A stretch of DNA of 64,000 nt, taken from the NCBI GenBank assembly GCA_016784965.1, contig JADHTQ010000012.1, forward strand, positions 32,835-96,834. Direction: 5' to 3'. Shown piece by piece: positions 26,558 through 35,808 of this stretch. Source of the DNA: Bacteriovoracaceae bacterium. GTDB taxonomy: Bacteria > Bdellovibrionota > Bacteriovoracia > Bacteriovoracales > Bacteriovoracaceae. Within the stretch, counting starts at the first letter, position 1. Every line of letters starts with the position of its first letter. The translations under genes were made by a program, and so were the position numbers. Below the pieces are notes generated by a model, which saw only the letters and a list, made by a program, of their open reading frames with translations, did not search any database and was not told the DNA's origin.

Positions 26558-27844
26558 TTGAAACTATTAATTTCAAAAATGATTTTGTTTTTGTTTGTGG
26601 CCAATACGATGAGTGTATTTGCTACTACAAACCTACATGAGATTAAATCAATACATCTTGGATCAGTAGATGTATATAAAGCTCACTACCAAGATGTGAT
26701 GAGTGAAAAGTTGGGATCTGCCCCACGCTTTGCTGTGGCCCATGAGGTAAACATTGATCCGATGAGTTCTACAAACTTACAAGAAACAAAAGATGGGTGG
26801 ATCTGGAGATATAGAGTTATTGCTGACAATGCGGTTTCTTTAAATTTTGCTTTTTTTGATTTTAATATGTCAAAAAACTCTAAGCTTAGTATTTACTCCA
26901 GTGATTACAAGCATGCGATTAGGCCCTTTACTCACAAAGATAACAATTCTTCTAAACAACTTTGGACACCAATTATTCTCTCAAATGATGTAGTAATTGA
27001 ACTGTACATACCCACAGATGAAATTGATTTTGTTAGTTTGAAATTTGCAAGGATCAATCAAGGTTATAGAACATTTTCACAATCAACTGATAAGTCCGGT
27101 AGTTGTAATGTTGATGTAGTTTGTACAGAAGGTGATGAGTGGCGAGATGAGATTAATTCTGTCGCTGTAATTTCTACTGGTGGTACAACTTTTTGTACTG
27201 GCTTTATGGTCAACAACACAAGTCAAGATAAAACACCTTATTTTATGACGGCAAATCACTGTAGAATTAACAAATGGAATGAATCTTCTCTAGTTACTTA
27301 TTGGAACTATCAAGCTTCAGTATGTGGTGGAACAAAAGATGGCAACTTGGAGCAGTTTAATACTGGATCTACCTGGTTGGCCTCCAGTAGAAAGTCAGAC
27401 TTTACTTTAGTACGTCTGACGAATCCACCAGAGGATGAGTGGAACGTAAATTTTGCTGGATGGGACCGATCAGGTGAAGATGCAATCTCCGCTGTGGCCA
27501 TTCATCATCCCAGTACTGATGAGAAATCGATTAGCTTTGAAAATGAACCTACAACAATCACTGCTTACTTAAAAGAAGAGGTGCCTGGTGATTCTACTCA
27601 TATAAGAGTTGAAGACTGGGATGTAGGAACTACTGAACCTGGTTCTTCAGGATCTCCACTTTTTAACCAGGATCATAGAGTTATTGGACAACTGCATGGA
27701 GGATATGCATCTTGTAGAAGCCAAACATCTGATTGGTATGGTAGTATCCATTCTTCCTGGGAAGGTGATGGGCAACCAGCTTCGGGTTTAAAGAGCTGGC
27801 TTGACTCTGCAGAAACTGGGGAGTTGTTTGTAGACACAATTTAA
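26558..27844 (+). CDS. Secreted trypsin-like serine protease (lysyl endopeptidase-like)
   Basis: A 428-residue secreted protease. TTG 26558 is the better start because GGAGG at 26549-26553 lies five bases upstream, overlapping an ATG at 26546. A signal peptide ends near VFATT and a pro-region of about 160 residues follows. The S1 catalytic residues are His in MTANHCR, Asp in SDFTLVRL and Ser in EPGSSGSPLF. Cys residues nearby (SGSCNVDVVCTEGDEW) and AIHHPSTDEKSISF resemble Achromobacter lysyl endopeptidase. Probably used to digest external or prey protein (inference). Single gene. Confidence 0.9.
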   Translation: MKLLISKMILFLFVANTMSVFATTNLHEIKSIHLGSVDVYKAHYQDVMSEKLGSAPRFAVAHEVNIDPMSSTNLQETKDGWIWRYRVIADNAVSLNFAFFDFNMSKNSKLSIYSSDYKHAIRPFTHKDNNSSKQLWTPIILSNDVVIELYIPTDEIDFVSLKFARINQGYRTFSQSTDKSGSCNVDVVCTEGDEWRDEINSVAVISTGGTTFCTGFMVNNTSQDKTPYFMTANHCRINKWNESSLVTYWNYQASVCGGTKDGNLEQFNTGSTWLASSRKSDFTLVRLTNPPEDEWNVNFAGWDRSGEDAISAVAIHHPSTDEKSISFENEPTTITAYLKEEVPGDSTHIRVEDWDVGTTEPGSSGSPLFNQDHRVIGQLHGGYASCRSQTSDWYGSIHSSWEGDGQPASGLKSWLDSAETGELFVDTI

Positions 27845-27863
27845 AGTATGCGTTGTGTTGTTT

Positions 27864-27895
27864 AGGGCACACTGACACTAGTATCATTGTGCCCT
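27864..27895 (+). terminator. Long hairpin after protease gene
   Basis: AGGGCACA and TGTGCCCT form an 8-bp stem whose loop is itself a near-palindrome (TGACACTAGTATCA), giving a 30-base rod. Only a weak T-run follows (CCCTTTT, 10 bases on). It probably ends or protects the protease mRNA. Confidence 0.5.
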
Positions 27896-27968
27896 TACAA
27901 TACCCTTTTATAATTAATTTATTTCCAAAAAACTTCGATACTTAACGTGCAGTGTTTATTGGCCACAC

Positions 27969-27998
27969 TTGGCACTACCTTTGCTTCTAACCTGATAC
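27969..27998 (+). promoter_or_regulatory. Candidate sigma-70-type promoter
   Basis: TTGGCA (27969-27974) and TGATAC (27993-27998) are 18 bases apart, 44 bases upstream of the Cys-repeat gene. Both boxes are one or two bases off consensus. Confidence 0.35.
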
Positions 27999-28041
27999 TG
28001 GATTAATACCATCAACTAACTTTTGGGATAAGGAGAATTTA

Positions 28042-29886
28042 ATGAAGAGCATTACGAAATTGTGCAGCGTGTTTGCTGTTTTGGTTTTTATTTTTTTGGC
28101 CATGAATGTGTCAGGTACCGACACACTAGAAAATGAAGAAAAAGACTTTTTGTATGAGGGACAGATAACACAAAACTTTGTGTTAGAAAATGTATTAACA
28201 CAAACTCGTTATAGGGATGAAGAGATTGATGATACATGCACTCGTGAAGTACCTTATACCGAAGAAGTGTGTGATTATCAAACTAGTTATAGGAGTGAAT
28301 GCCGGGATATTCCAGGTCAGCAAGTGTGCGACGATGTCCCTTATCAAGAATGTACAGATGTAACCAGGTATAGACGAGAATGTAGTGAGGGCCCATCAAC
28401 CAGGGAGTGTCACCGCGAACCAGATAGAGAAGTTTGTCATAATGAACCAGATCGTAGGGAGTGTAGTACAGGGCCATCGACCAGGCAGTGTCACCGTGAA
28501 GCAGATAGACAAGAGTGTAGCCGAGCTCCAGGAAGGCAAGTTTGTCGCGATAAACCTGCTCGTGAAGTCTGTGAAACAAAACCAGCGCAAAGAGTATGTG
28601 AGCAGATAAACGGCAGAAGAGTCTGTAGAAGGATTCCAGGGGAGAGAGTCTGCAGGACTGTACCAGGTGAGAGAGTATGTACAACTGAGCCTGGGCAGAG
28701 GCAATGTAGGACGATACCAGGTGAGCGAGTTTGCAGAGATGTTCCAGGGCAAAGAGAGTGTAGAACTATCCCGGGTGAGCGAGTTTGTACCACAGTTGTT
28801 GGACAAAGAGTCTGTAATGATGTTCCTGGAAGAAGAATTTGCCAAAGAGTTCCATATACTGATCAAGAATGTACTACCCAGACCAGGGAAGAGTGTAGCT
28901 GGCTACCAGGAAGAGAAGTTTGTGAAGATGTACCCTACCAGGAGTATGTTTGCAATGATGAAACTCGCTATAAACCTGAAACCTATGCTTGTACTAGAAC
29001 CATCCAAGTTCCCTATACTGTAGTTGTTAAAAAGCTTAGAGCTAATGTGCAATTTACTTTTGACAATACTTTAGAAGATGTTGTGGTAGATTTTAAAGTC
29101 ATACTTAATCGTGATGGAAGAGTTGAGGTATCTGCTGTGGACCAATCTGAAACAGCTGTGATTGTACTTTTAGAGCAAACAATTGATGTAGTTTCAAGGC
29201 AGAATGAGGATCACATTAATGCAAAATTTGCTGTTTCTTTTGTCAACAAGGATAGAGTCTTGTCGCCACTATCAAAAGAAATTGAAGATGTGGACTTTAG
29301 CAGTGAGCAGCTCAAGTTTGCAATTGGCAAAGTTGAAAATCATAATCACCTAAGAGTAAAAGTTTCGATTAATAAAAGAGGGGAAGAGCTTTTTAGTAAG
29401 CTTTTAACTAGTGATGATTTTGTGCAGGAGTCTTCTGGTGATGAGTCGCAAGTTATAGTTTCTTTGAAAGAGGCAAACTTAGGAGAGTTAAAAGGAGCTT
29501 ATGATATCACTATTGACCTAAAGGCTCACCTTGAAGGCAAGGTACTAAATGTTGATGCTGGTGAGCTAAAACTATCAAACAGCTTTAGAAAAAAGTTTCA
29601 CACAGATAATACTCCAAATGTTGAAAAAGTTTTAATTCTGTCTAATCTTTCAATGGATGCGATTTTAATTTTTAGAAAGCTTGGCAGAGAGGCCACCAAG
29701 GAAATGATAAAAATTAAGGCCTCTGATCTTTTGTATGAAGCAGAAATTACCGGTTTTGTACAAGCTGTGAAGTTAAATACAGTTAATCATAGTATTATTT
29801 TAGAGCTAATAGTTACTCAAGATACAACAGATGCTCAATTAGAAGAAGCAATCAAACATGATTGGTACGATATTACTATAATTTAA
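28042..29886 (+). CDS. Secreted cysteine-repeat protein (28 Cys in 9-residue units)
   Basis: A 614-residue protein with GGAGAAT before the ATG and an N-terminal signal (about 1-25). Residues 66-317 hold 28 cysteines spaced mostly every nine residues; the core unit is C-x-x-x-P-G-x-R-x (CRTVPGERV, CRTIPGERV, CTTEPGQRQ). The first and last units are looser and contain VPYQE and VPYTD. The remaining 300 residues form a beta-rich region without cysteine. The even number and regular spacing suggest a disulfide-ladder stalk on the surface. Function unknown. Confidence 0.8.
   Translation: MKSITKLCSVFAVLVFIFLAMNVSGTDTLENEEKDFLYEGQITQNFVLENVLTQTRYRDEEIDDTCTREVPYTEEVCDYQTSYRSECRDIPGQQVCDDVPYQECTDVTRYRRECSEGPSTRECHREPDREVCHNEPDRRECSTGPSTRQCHREADRQECSRAPGRQVCRDKPAREVCETKPAQRVCEQINGRRVCRRIPGERVCRTVPGERVCTTEPGQRQCRTIPGERVCRDVPGQRECRTIPGERVCTTVVGQRVCNDVPGRRICQRVPYTDQECTTQTREECSWLPGREVCEDVPYQEYVCNDETRYKPETYACTRTIQVPYTVVVKKLRANVQFTFDNTLEDVVVDFKVILNRDGRVEVSAVDQSETAVIVLLEQTIDVVSRQNEDHINAKFAVSFVNKDRVLSPLSKEIEDVDFSSEQLKFAIGKVENHNHLRVKVSINKRGEELFSKLLTSDDFVQESSGDESQVIVSLKEANLGELKGAYDITIDLKAHLEGKVLNVDAGELKLSNSFRKKFHTDNTPNVEKVLILSNLSMDAILIFRKLGREATKEMIKIKASDLLYEAEITGFVQAVKLNTVNHSIILELIVTQDTTDAQLEEAIKHDWYDITII
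28237..28992 (+). repeat. Coding 27-bp degenerate tandem repeat
   Basis: Runs from the first to the last repeat cysteine codon of the above protein. The 27-base period is clearest at about 28600-28830, where units differ by few bases, and decays to both sides, as expected for expansion from the middle. Confidence 0.85.
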
Positions 29887-29997
29887 TATACTCACTTTTA
29901 TGGATTGGTGTGGCCTTATTGCTACACCAACTCCATTATGATAAGATAAAGTTAGTATCATAAGATGAAACCACCCTTTGCGGGGGAGGGATAGTTT

Positions 29998-30852
29998 GTG
30001 CGAAAGAGGCCAAAACTAATTCAATTGATCGCCCTGATATATCTTTTTTTACCACTTGTTAAAATTTTACTTGATTTTTTTGTTTTCGACTACTTTGAAC
30101 AATTTGATGATCTTGTACGGCTTGTGAGCCTAGTGAGAGATTCGTGGGGTATGTATGGCCAGGCAAAAGATAACCATCAATTTCTTATCGCACTTGTAAC
30201 TAGGATTGGTTTTTTGCCTAGGTTTTTTAGTTACTTTTTAATATATCCCTTGATGGGATTTGCAATTTACAGAGTAACAAAGTGGAGCTTCTCTGTGATC
30301 TTGTTGGGTAAATTGTTTGTTGTAATTATGAGCTTTGAATATTTAACGAACCTACCATTTGTTCATGACTTCCAAACTATGATTACTGCGGACTATTTTT
30401 TAAAGTTATACTTTGTTGATGATTTACAAGGCATTTTTACAATTTTGTTCATTTTATTAAATTTATTAGTATTGTTGTACTTATTTAGGCCCCATATTAA
30501 AGAGCTATATTTTGATCCCAGCAAAAGATGGTGGGCCCAAATGACTCGCTTTAGTACAAATATCCCCTGCGTGATTGAAAGTGTAATCAAGGGTACTATT
30601 TTGAACTTATCTATCGGGGGAGCATATATAAATTTAGAAGATATTGCTTTACCAGAGGTTTTTAGGCTTGCCTTTGAAGAGCTTGGTTTTAATATTAATA
30701 CCAAAGTAGAACTTGTTCATCGTCACATACACGACGATGGGACAATTATGATTGGTGTGAAATTTTTTGAAGTTACAGAGCCTACAAAAAATAAGTTATT
30801 AGCACTGATGAATGACTTAAAAAAGTTTAATGAATTATACCATAAAAAGTAA
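29998..30852 (+). CDS. Membrane protein with C-terminal PilZ domain
   Basis: A 284-residue protein with GTG start and GGGAGGG upstream. Residues 8-170 contain about four membrane spans; the rest is a cytosolic PilZ-like domain with ILNLSIGGAYI (NxSxxG) and IMIGVKFFEV. The RxxxR part of the c-di-GMP motif is replaced by a weak RFSTNIP, so binding is uncertain. Converges on the next gene with a 5-base gap. Confidence 0.78.
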   Translation: MRKRPKLIQLIALIYLFLPLVKILLDFFVFDYFEQFDDLVRLVSLVRDSWGMYGQAKDNHQFLIALVTRIGFLPRFFSYFLIYPLMGFAIYRVTKWSFSVILLGKLFVVIMSFEYLTNLPFVHDFQTMITADYFLKLYFVDDLQGIFTILFILLNLLVLLYLFRPHIKELYFDPSKRWWAQMTRFSTNIPCVIESVIKGTILNLSIGGAYINLEDIALPEVFRLAFEELGFNINTKVELVHRHIHDDGTIMIGVKFFEVTEPTKNKLLALMNDLKKFNELYHKK

Positions 30853-30857
30853 TAATC

Positions 30858-33710
30858 CTAAGTATCTAATGAAATCTGTCTGGTGATGGTTTGATTAATA
30901 ATCGAGGTAGTGTGCAGTAATAGTTCTTTAAAACAGTTCTCTAGCATTATAAGGTTATTGATGACTTGTTCTAGGTCTGAAGGAGAAGGCACTTTCACCA
31001 TCTGCAAAAACTGCGATATGGGAGTATTATCAATGGAAGACAAGATGAATTCGATAAAAGATAATGTTGCTGGTGTGGAATAAATTTGCAGTACAGCATG
31101 ATCTTCAGAGTATACTTCTAAGTAATGATTGCCATCTTTGGATTTTGTCAGAGAATGAGTATAGTTACTATGAATTTTGCTTGGATCTTCACTTAGAAAC
31201 TCAATATAGATATCGGGATGATTGGGAAAGATATTAGTAGATTGCATTTTAAGAAGTGGCTCGATGATCATTGGATTATTAAAATTGGCAATACGAGATA
31301 GCTGATTGCTGGGTGCCTGTTTAAAATTTGATAATCCATCAATTAGTGTGTGTTTAAAATATGATAAAAGACCTACAATATCCCAAGGATAATGAGCACC
31401 ATGGGTTAGGATGAAACCAATGGTACGATCAAATTCGTCTTTAAGATCCTGAGGGTGATGCTCAAACAAGTTATTAACATTCATTTTTAAAAGAGCAATA
31501 TATTGTTCTAAGTGTGCTGGAAGTTCTGATCGCTTTAAGAAAAACTTTGGAATTAGCAGGGCCTTAAGTTTAGACTTAAGTTTTGTGGTACCACCATTTA
31601 GTGATAGCTGTATTATTTGGACTCCAATACTACTTTGAAAAAAATCTCTAAAAACATTGATGTTTATATTTTCCATACGAGCAGTGAGACCAAAATATTG
31701 ATGGAATGCAAGTCCGTATTCTTCACGCTTGGCCTTGTAAGAATCTCTTGCGATCAATTCAATTTGAACATTTCGTGGGTCTGTTTGGTTGACTACTAAA
31801 ACAATGGGATGCTTTAGCTCATGGTCTAACTTTAATGCTAAGAAGTTGGAAGTTAGTGCAAAGTCTTGTTTTTTACAATCGACATCATTATGAATGGTAT
31901 CAATATGAAAAAAATAATCTAAGGGGAGGCATGACTTTGTTAAGTTTTTAAAAAACGACGGATGAGTAATTCTATCTGTATCATTAGACACTGAGATGAC
32001 TAGCTTTCCGTCGACAATTGCATTTTGATGAAATTCAAAGGAAATATGTTGGTTGACTTCTTTTTGAAAGATTGGTGTAGAGTTAGGGCACTTAGTGACA
32101 AAGAAGTCATTTAACTCTGAAACAATGTCTGAAAATTTGTTAAATTGAGTGAGTTCACCATTCCACCTAAATGCGCTACAAGACTCTTTTTGGTGCTGAG
32201 GAAAATAATTTTGATAAGAGCTTTTAGTTTTAGATGGCTTCTTTGTAAACACATAAAGGTAGGAGGTCATCTCTCCTTTGCCCTTTAAATCCTCAAAATT
32301 TAAGTAGGCCTTTAAAGTTACTTTTTTAAATAGCTGTTCTAGTTTCTCACTTTGGCTAGGTACAAATAATTGCTGGTTAGCAAAAATAAATAAATGGCCA
32401 TTGTCTTTTAGAGATCCTAGTTGGGCCGTTAGTTGTGAAATTAAATAGTGGTGTGGGTTATTTTTGGGAAGAGTATAAAGGTTTAGTACAATATTTGAAT
32501 ATATAAGCTCTGAGGGAGAGTCTTCATTATTAAACATTGAAATTTGGCCGCTACTGTTATCTTTTATATGAAGATATTTTTCTCGCATGACCTTGCATAT
32601 TAACCAAATAGAGTCCAGTCCTTGCTTAGTCGCAATTTGTACCAGACTGGTGAGGTGTTGAAGTTCATTGGTAATTCTTACATAACTTCCATTAATAAAG
32701 GTATCATCATAAAAATCAGGACAAATTACCTGCTTTAAAGATAGATCCATGATGTGTTCTTGGGCTTGCCAATAGGATGATGTGAGCGAAGTGAGGTTGT
32801 TACCAATAAATTTACAGTTTGTTACTTCGATTGCTTGGTTAAGGTTGTGCTCTTTATAGTTTTTACCATCACACCATTTTGGAAATTTATGTAATAAACT
32901 GTTTAGAAATTGCCCAAACGACTTATGGGAAAGTGAGTGTGAATATTGTGACTCATAAGTTTCTAGTTTGTTTTTATCCGAGGGTTTAGACCTTGAAAAT
33001 GTGCAAATTTTCATCATTTCAGTAGTGGAGAGCTGTAAAAAAATTTGCGGTAATTTTTTAATGTGCTCCTTGTAGTTTATTGATGGGCGATACCAGCTAT
33101 ACTGGTTAGTTTGCAGTGACTCACATGTTAAATCGGTGGAGCTACCTTTTTTAAAAATTTTTGATAAAAAAGAAGCAGGATTTAACAAGTTATTGTCTGA
33201 TGAAAAGACAGAGATATCTTGGCATAATTGCACAATAAATCGGATTTTATGCAAGTAAATACTGACTACTCTAAAACTATAAATTTCAATAAACTCATCT
33301 AAAAATTGACAGTATGGAGAGTTTTTATAATCAAGAACATGCTGCCAAAAGGTTGTGTGACTGTCTAGGTCGTGACAGTTGGCTCCTATGGTATTGGCAA
33401 AAGAAAGGAACTCTGAAAAGATAGCAATCCTTAGAGATTTGTTTAACCTTGAAAATGACATAAATTGAGCACGAGCATCAATGCAGAGTTTGTGGTGTAA
33501 AGATTCTAGGCTGCAAGTTTGTTTTGATACTAAGCTTTCGCCTTTCCAACCTGTGACAAAGAATTTAGAGGGCAAAAATTGACTATTTTTAAAACTTATT
33601 TGTTGGTCTGCTACCAAATCATCTTTATGTGATCCTAAAGTAGCATCTGGTCTTGGTGAGTTCAACCAGTTATTGGCCATAAAAGGCCTTTTGTTCACAT
33701 TTTTTTTCAT
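30858..33710 (-). CDS. Large protein, weakly like adenine methylase/specificity subunit
   Basis: A 950-residue protein started at ATG 33710 (an in-frame TTG 33725 is possible). Two parts recall type I or IIG DNA methylases. LGSLKDNGHLFIFANQQLF, after a strand and before a MTSYLYVFTKK strand (about residues 430-500), fits the late methylase core. FFQSSIGVQIIQLSLNGGTTKLK then LLIPKFF (about 690-730) fits the end of a target-recognition domain (S-subunit FLNSxxG...iP). The catalytic NPPF/Y and the SAM motif (DPxCGxG) are not seen. It may be a non-catalytic DNA-binding relative, or the resemblance may be false. No restriction gene is adjacent. Confidence 0.5.
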   Translation of the reverse strand: MKKNVNKRPFMANNWLNSPRPDATLGSHKDDLVADQQISFKNSQFLPSKFFVTGWKGESLVSKQTCSLESLHHKLCIDARAQFMSFSRLNKSLRIAIFSEFLSFANTIGANCHDLDSHTTFWQHVLDYKNSPYCQFLDEFIEIYSFRVVSIYLHKIRFIVQLCQDISVFSSDNNLLNPASFLSKIFKKGSSTDLTCESLQTNQYSWYRPSINYKEHIKKLPQIFLQLSTTEMMKICTFSRSKPSDKNKLETYESQYSHSLSHKSFGQFLNSLLHKFPKWCDGKNYKEHNLNQAIEVTNCKFIGNNLTSLTSSYWQAQEHIMDLSLKQVICPDFYDDTFINGSYVRITNELQHLTSLVQIATKQGLDSIWLICKVMREKYLHIKDNSSGQISMFNNEDSPSELIYSNIVLNLYTLPKNNPHHYLISQLTAQLGSLKDNGHLFIFANQQLFVPSQSEKLEQLFKKVTLKAYLNFEDLKGKGEMTSYLYVFTKKPSKTKSSYQNYFPQHQKESCSAFRWNGELTQFNKFSDIVSELNDFFVTKCPNSTPIFQKEVNQHISFEFHQNAIVDGKLVISVSNDTDRITHPSFFKNLTKSCLPLDYFFHIDTIHNDVDCKKQDFALTSNFLALKLDHELKHPIVLVVNQTDPRNVQIELIARDSYKAKREEYGLAFHQYFGLTARMENININVFRDFFQSSIGVQIIQLSLNGGTTKLKSKLKALLIPKFFLKRSELPAHLEQYIALLKMNVNNLFEHHPQDLKDEFDRTIGFILTHGAHYPWDIVGLLSYFKHTLIDGLSNFKQAPSNQLSRIANFNNPMIIEPLLKMQSTNIFPNHPDIYIEFLSEDPSKIHSNYTHSLTKSKDGNHYLEVYSEDHAVLQIYSTPATLSFIEFILSSIDNTPISQFLQMVKVPSPSDLEQVINNLIMLENCFKELLLHTTSIINQTITRQISLDT

Positions 33711-33854
33711 TATATCAGTGATCAAGCTCTTATTTTTTTAAATTTATTTTTTTATTGAGAAAAAATTTTCACCCAAAAATACTACAATGTCATTGAAAAA
33801 TTTCTTTTTTTTCAAAGTGTCATGTCAAGAAGTAATTTATGTTTTTTTAAAAAA

Positions 33855-33883
33855 TTGACAGTATTTAAGTGTCATAAATAATT
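33855..33883 (+). promoter_or_regulatory. Candidate promoter in AT-rich divergent region
   Basis: Perfect -35 TTGACA (33855-33860) with ATAATT (33878-33883) 17 bases on, in a 286-base very AT-rich gap between divergent genes; it would drive the acidic-protein gene. The motif TGTCAT recurs at 33788, 33818 and 33870. Confidence 0.45.
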
Positions 33884-33996
33884 CATTTTTGCATATAAAC
33901 ATATAAATAAATATTTATCTAAAGGTTTTTTTAAAGAATCCGAAAAAAATCTAGAAGCTTTAGTAATGCTCTTTATTTTTTACATGGAGTTTAATA

Positions 33997-34587
33997 ATGA
34001 GTGATCAGCAAGAAACCAAAAAACCTACTGACACAGTTGAAACTGGATTCAATGACGCCGAACTAGAAGACATCATGAGTGAGATTGAAAGTCTCGAAGG
34101 AGACTATGAGGAAGGTAGTGCAGAACATACTCCCGAAGAGGATCTGTCACAAGCCTTAGGCATTGTTGAAGAAACAGAAGAAGCCTCTGAGCCTGAAGGT
34201 AGCGTCAGTGAGGAGCCACAAATAGCTGAGGAGGAGGTTGTAGCTGAAAGTGAGCCTGAGGTTTCTGTGGAGGATCCTGTGGAAAATGTAACAACTAGTC
34301 AGACTCATGAGTCTCAACAACAACCGCAAGCGGAGGTAGTACCGATTAACAGCGCACATAAGCCCAAGACCAAGGTTGCTGCTACTAGTCCGGTTGATGC
34401 AACTCAAACCAGCATGGACTTTCAAGTATCTGGACAGATGAACTTAAAACTAAACTTTGCAGTTGGTGGGAATAACGTGACGCTATCGATTAGTGAAGGC
34501 AGTGGACTTGTTATTGAAATGGGTGGGGGTGTTAAGTTTACAGTTCCTATTCAAAGTGATAGTGCTAGAGAACGCAAGGCAAGTTAG
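33997..34587 (+). CDS. Acidic N-terminal, beta-rich C-terminal protein, unknown
   Basis: A 196-residue cytosolic protein with GGAG upstream of ATG. The first 115 residues are strongly acidic and disorder-like (EEDLSQALGIVEETEEASEP). The last 60 residues contain a compact Gly-rich beta region (VSGQMNLKLNFAVGGNNVTL, GLVIEMGGGVKFTVPI). No signal peptide. No family recognised; possibly a binding partner of a basic protein or nucleic-acid-binding complex. Confidence 0.7.
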   Translation: MSDQQETKKPTDTVETGFNDAELEDIMSEIESLEGDYEEGSAEHTPEEDLSQALGIVEETEEASEPEGSVSEEPQIAEEEVVAESEPEVSVEDPVENVTTSQTHESQQQPQAEVVPINSAHKPKTKVAATSPVDATQTSMDFQVSGQMNLKLNFAVGGNNVTLSISEGSGLVIEMGGGVKFTVPIQSDSARERKAS

Positions 34588-34622
34588 TCCCTGCAATTTA
34601 TAAGTTTTTCCAGGAACATTTT

Positions 34623-35237
34623 GTGTCGCTAAAAATTCTTGGTGGATTCGCCAAGGGATTTCCAATTAAAACCCCAAAAAGTGCAGATTGTACTACGCGC
34701 CCGACCTTAGCATTGCTAAAACGCAGACTTTTTGATCGTTATCAGGATCTTTCAGATAATATTTTTATTGATGCCTGTGCTGGTACAGGTGCAATTGGTA
34801 TGGAAGCATGGTCACGTGGTGCCAGTTGTGTTTATTGTATTGAAAATGGAGCAGTTGCAAAAAAAATATTAAGAAATAATATCGAGGCATTAAAAGATTC
34901 CTATCATGTAGAGTTTAGTACTCGGAGTATTGATGTTATTTATGGTAGTTTTGTAAAATGGCTTCAACACTTTTGTAAAAAATACTTAACATGGGACAAG
35001 TCTAAACAAAAAAAAGTTATTATTTTTTTTGATCCACCTTATACCGACACTTTGTTATATGAATTAGTGATAGCTGCAATTGATGCAAATGCATGGTTTA
35101 AAGGGGAAGTGTGGTTGGAGTCTGATGAATTAAAAGGACTTCCCTTGGCCCACTGGCGAGAACATCGATTGACGCATAATAAAATGGATAAACACTATAA
35201 GCAAGGAAGCAGCTATATTCTGATTCTTCAATACTAA
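34623..35237 (+). CDS. rsmD: 16S rRNA (guanine966-N2)-methyltransferase
   Basis: A 204-residue enzyme starting at GTG. LKILGGFAKGFPI is the usual RIIGGxxKG start; TTRPTLALLKRRLFD matches the TRPT..rvREalFn block; IDACAGTGAIGMEAWSRGA is the SAM site and IFFDPPY the catalytic motif. Adjacent to coaD, the usual pairing (rsmD-coaD). Confidence 0.93.
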   Translation: MSLKILGGFAKGFPIKTPKSADCTTRPTLALLKRRLFDRYQDLSDNIFIDACAGTGAIGMEAWSRGASCVYCIENGAVAKKILRNNIEALKDSYHVEFSTRSIDVIYGSFVKWLQHFCKKYLTWDKSKQKKVIIFFDPPYTDTLLYELVIAAIDANAWFKGEVWLESDELKGLPLAHWREHRLTHNKMDKHYKQGSSYILILQY

Positions 35238-35301
35238 ATCTTGTAAACTTACAACTTTATTACTAGAATACGACTTGCAAGAACCCGTAAAAGAGGTACA
35301 A

Positions 35302-35808
35302 ATGGGCCAGATGAAAAAAGCAATATATGCAGGTACTTTCGATCTTTTTACCAATGGACATTTAGAAATTGTTAATAGATCACTTGAAATATTTGATGAA
35401 ATGATACTGGTAGTGGCTTCTTCAGAAGCAAAAAAAACGATGTTTAGTATGGAGCATAGAGTTTCTATGTTAAATAATTTGTTTGAAAATAGCCCAAAGG
35501 TTTGCGTCGATAGTTGGAATGGTCTAATTGTTGATTATGCCAGAGAAAAAAAAGTTACAACTGTGGTTAGGGGACTTAGGCCTACTGGTGATTTTGAGAA
35601 CGAGTTTCAAATGGCATCAATGAATAGGCAATTATTTCCACAAATGGAAACAATTTTTTTAATGACCAGTAATGAAGTTTATTACATCTCGTCTGGTTTG
35701 GTTAAAGAAATTTGGTCCAGAGGAGGTGATATATCAAAGTTTGTACCTGGAGTGATTCTAAATTATATTTCAAAATCCTCTGGAGGTAATGATGAATCTA
35801 AATGTTAA
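35302..35808 (+). CDS. coaD: Phosphopantetheine adenylyltransferase
   Basis: A 168-residue enzyme of coenzyme A synthesis (4'-phosphopantetheine + ATP to dephospho-CoA). The start ATG 35302 is chosen by GAGGT just upstream; an in-frame TTG at 35275 has none. AGTFDLFTNGHLEIV carries the TxGH nucleotidyl-transfer motif, VVRGLRPTGDFENEFQMA and YYISSGLVKEIWSRGGD are diagnostic. Its end overlaps the aminotransferase gene. Confidence 0.95.
   Translation: MGQMKKAIYAGTFDLFTNGHLEIVNRSLEIFDEMILVVASSEAKKTMFSMEHRVSMLNNLFENSPKVCVDSWNGLIVDYAREKKVTTVVRGLRPTGDFENEFQMASMNRQLFPQMETIFLMTSNEVYYISSGLVKEIWSRGGDISKFVPGVILNYISKSSGGNDESKC

Noticed and set aside
28283..28866. Several long ORFs on the minus strand and another frame over the Cys repeat
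   Set aside because: They arise from the 27-base repeat, which keeps all frames free of stops; no start site or signal supports them.
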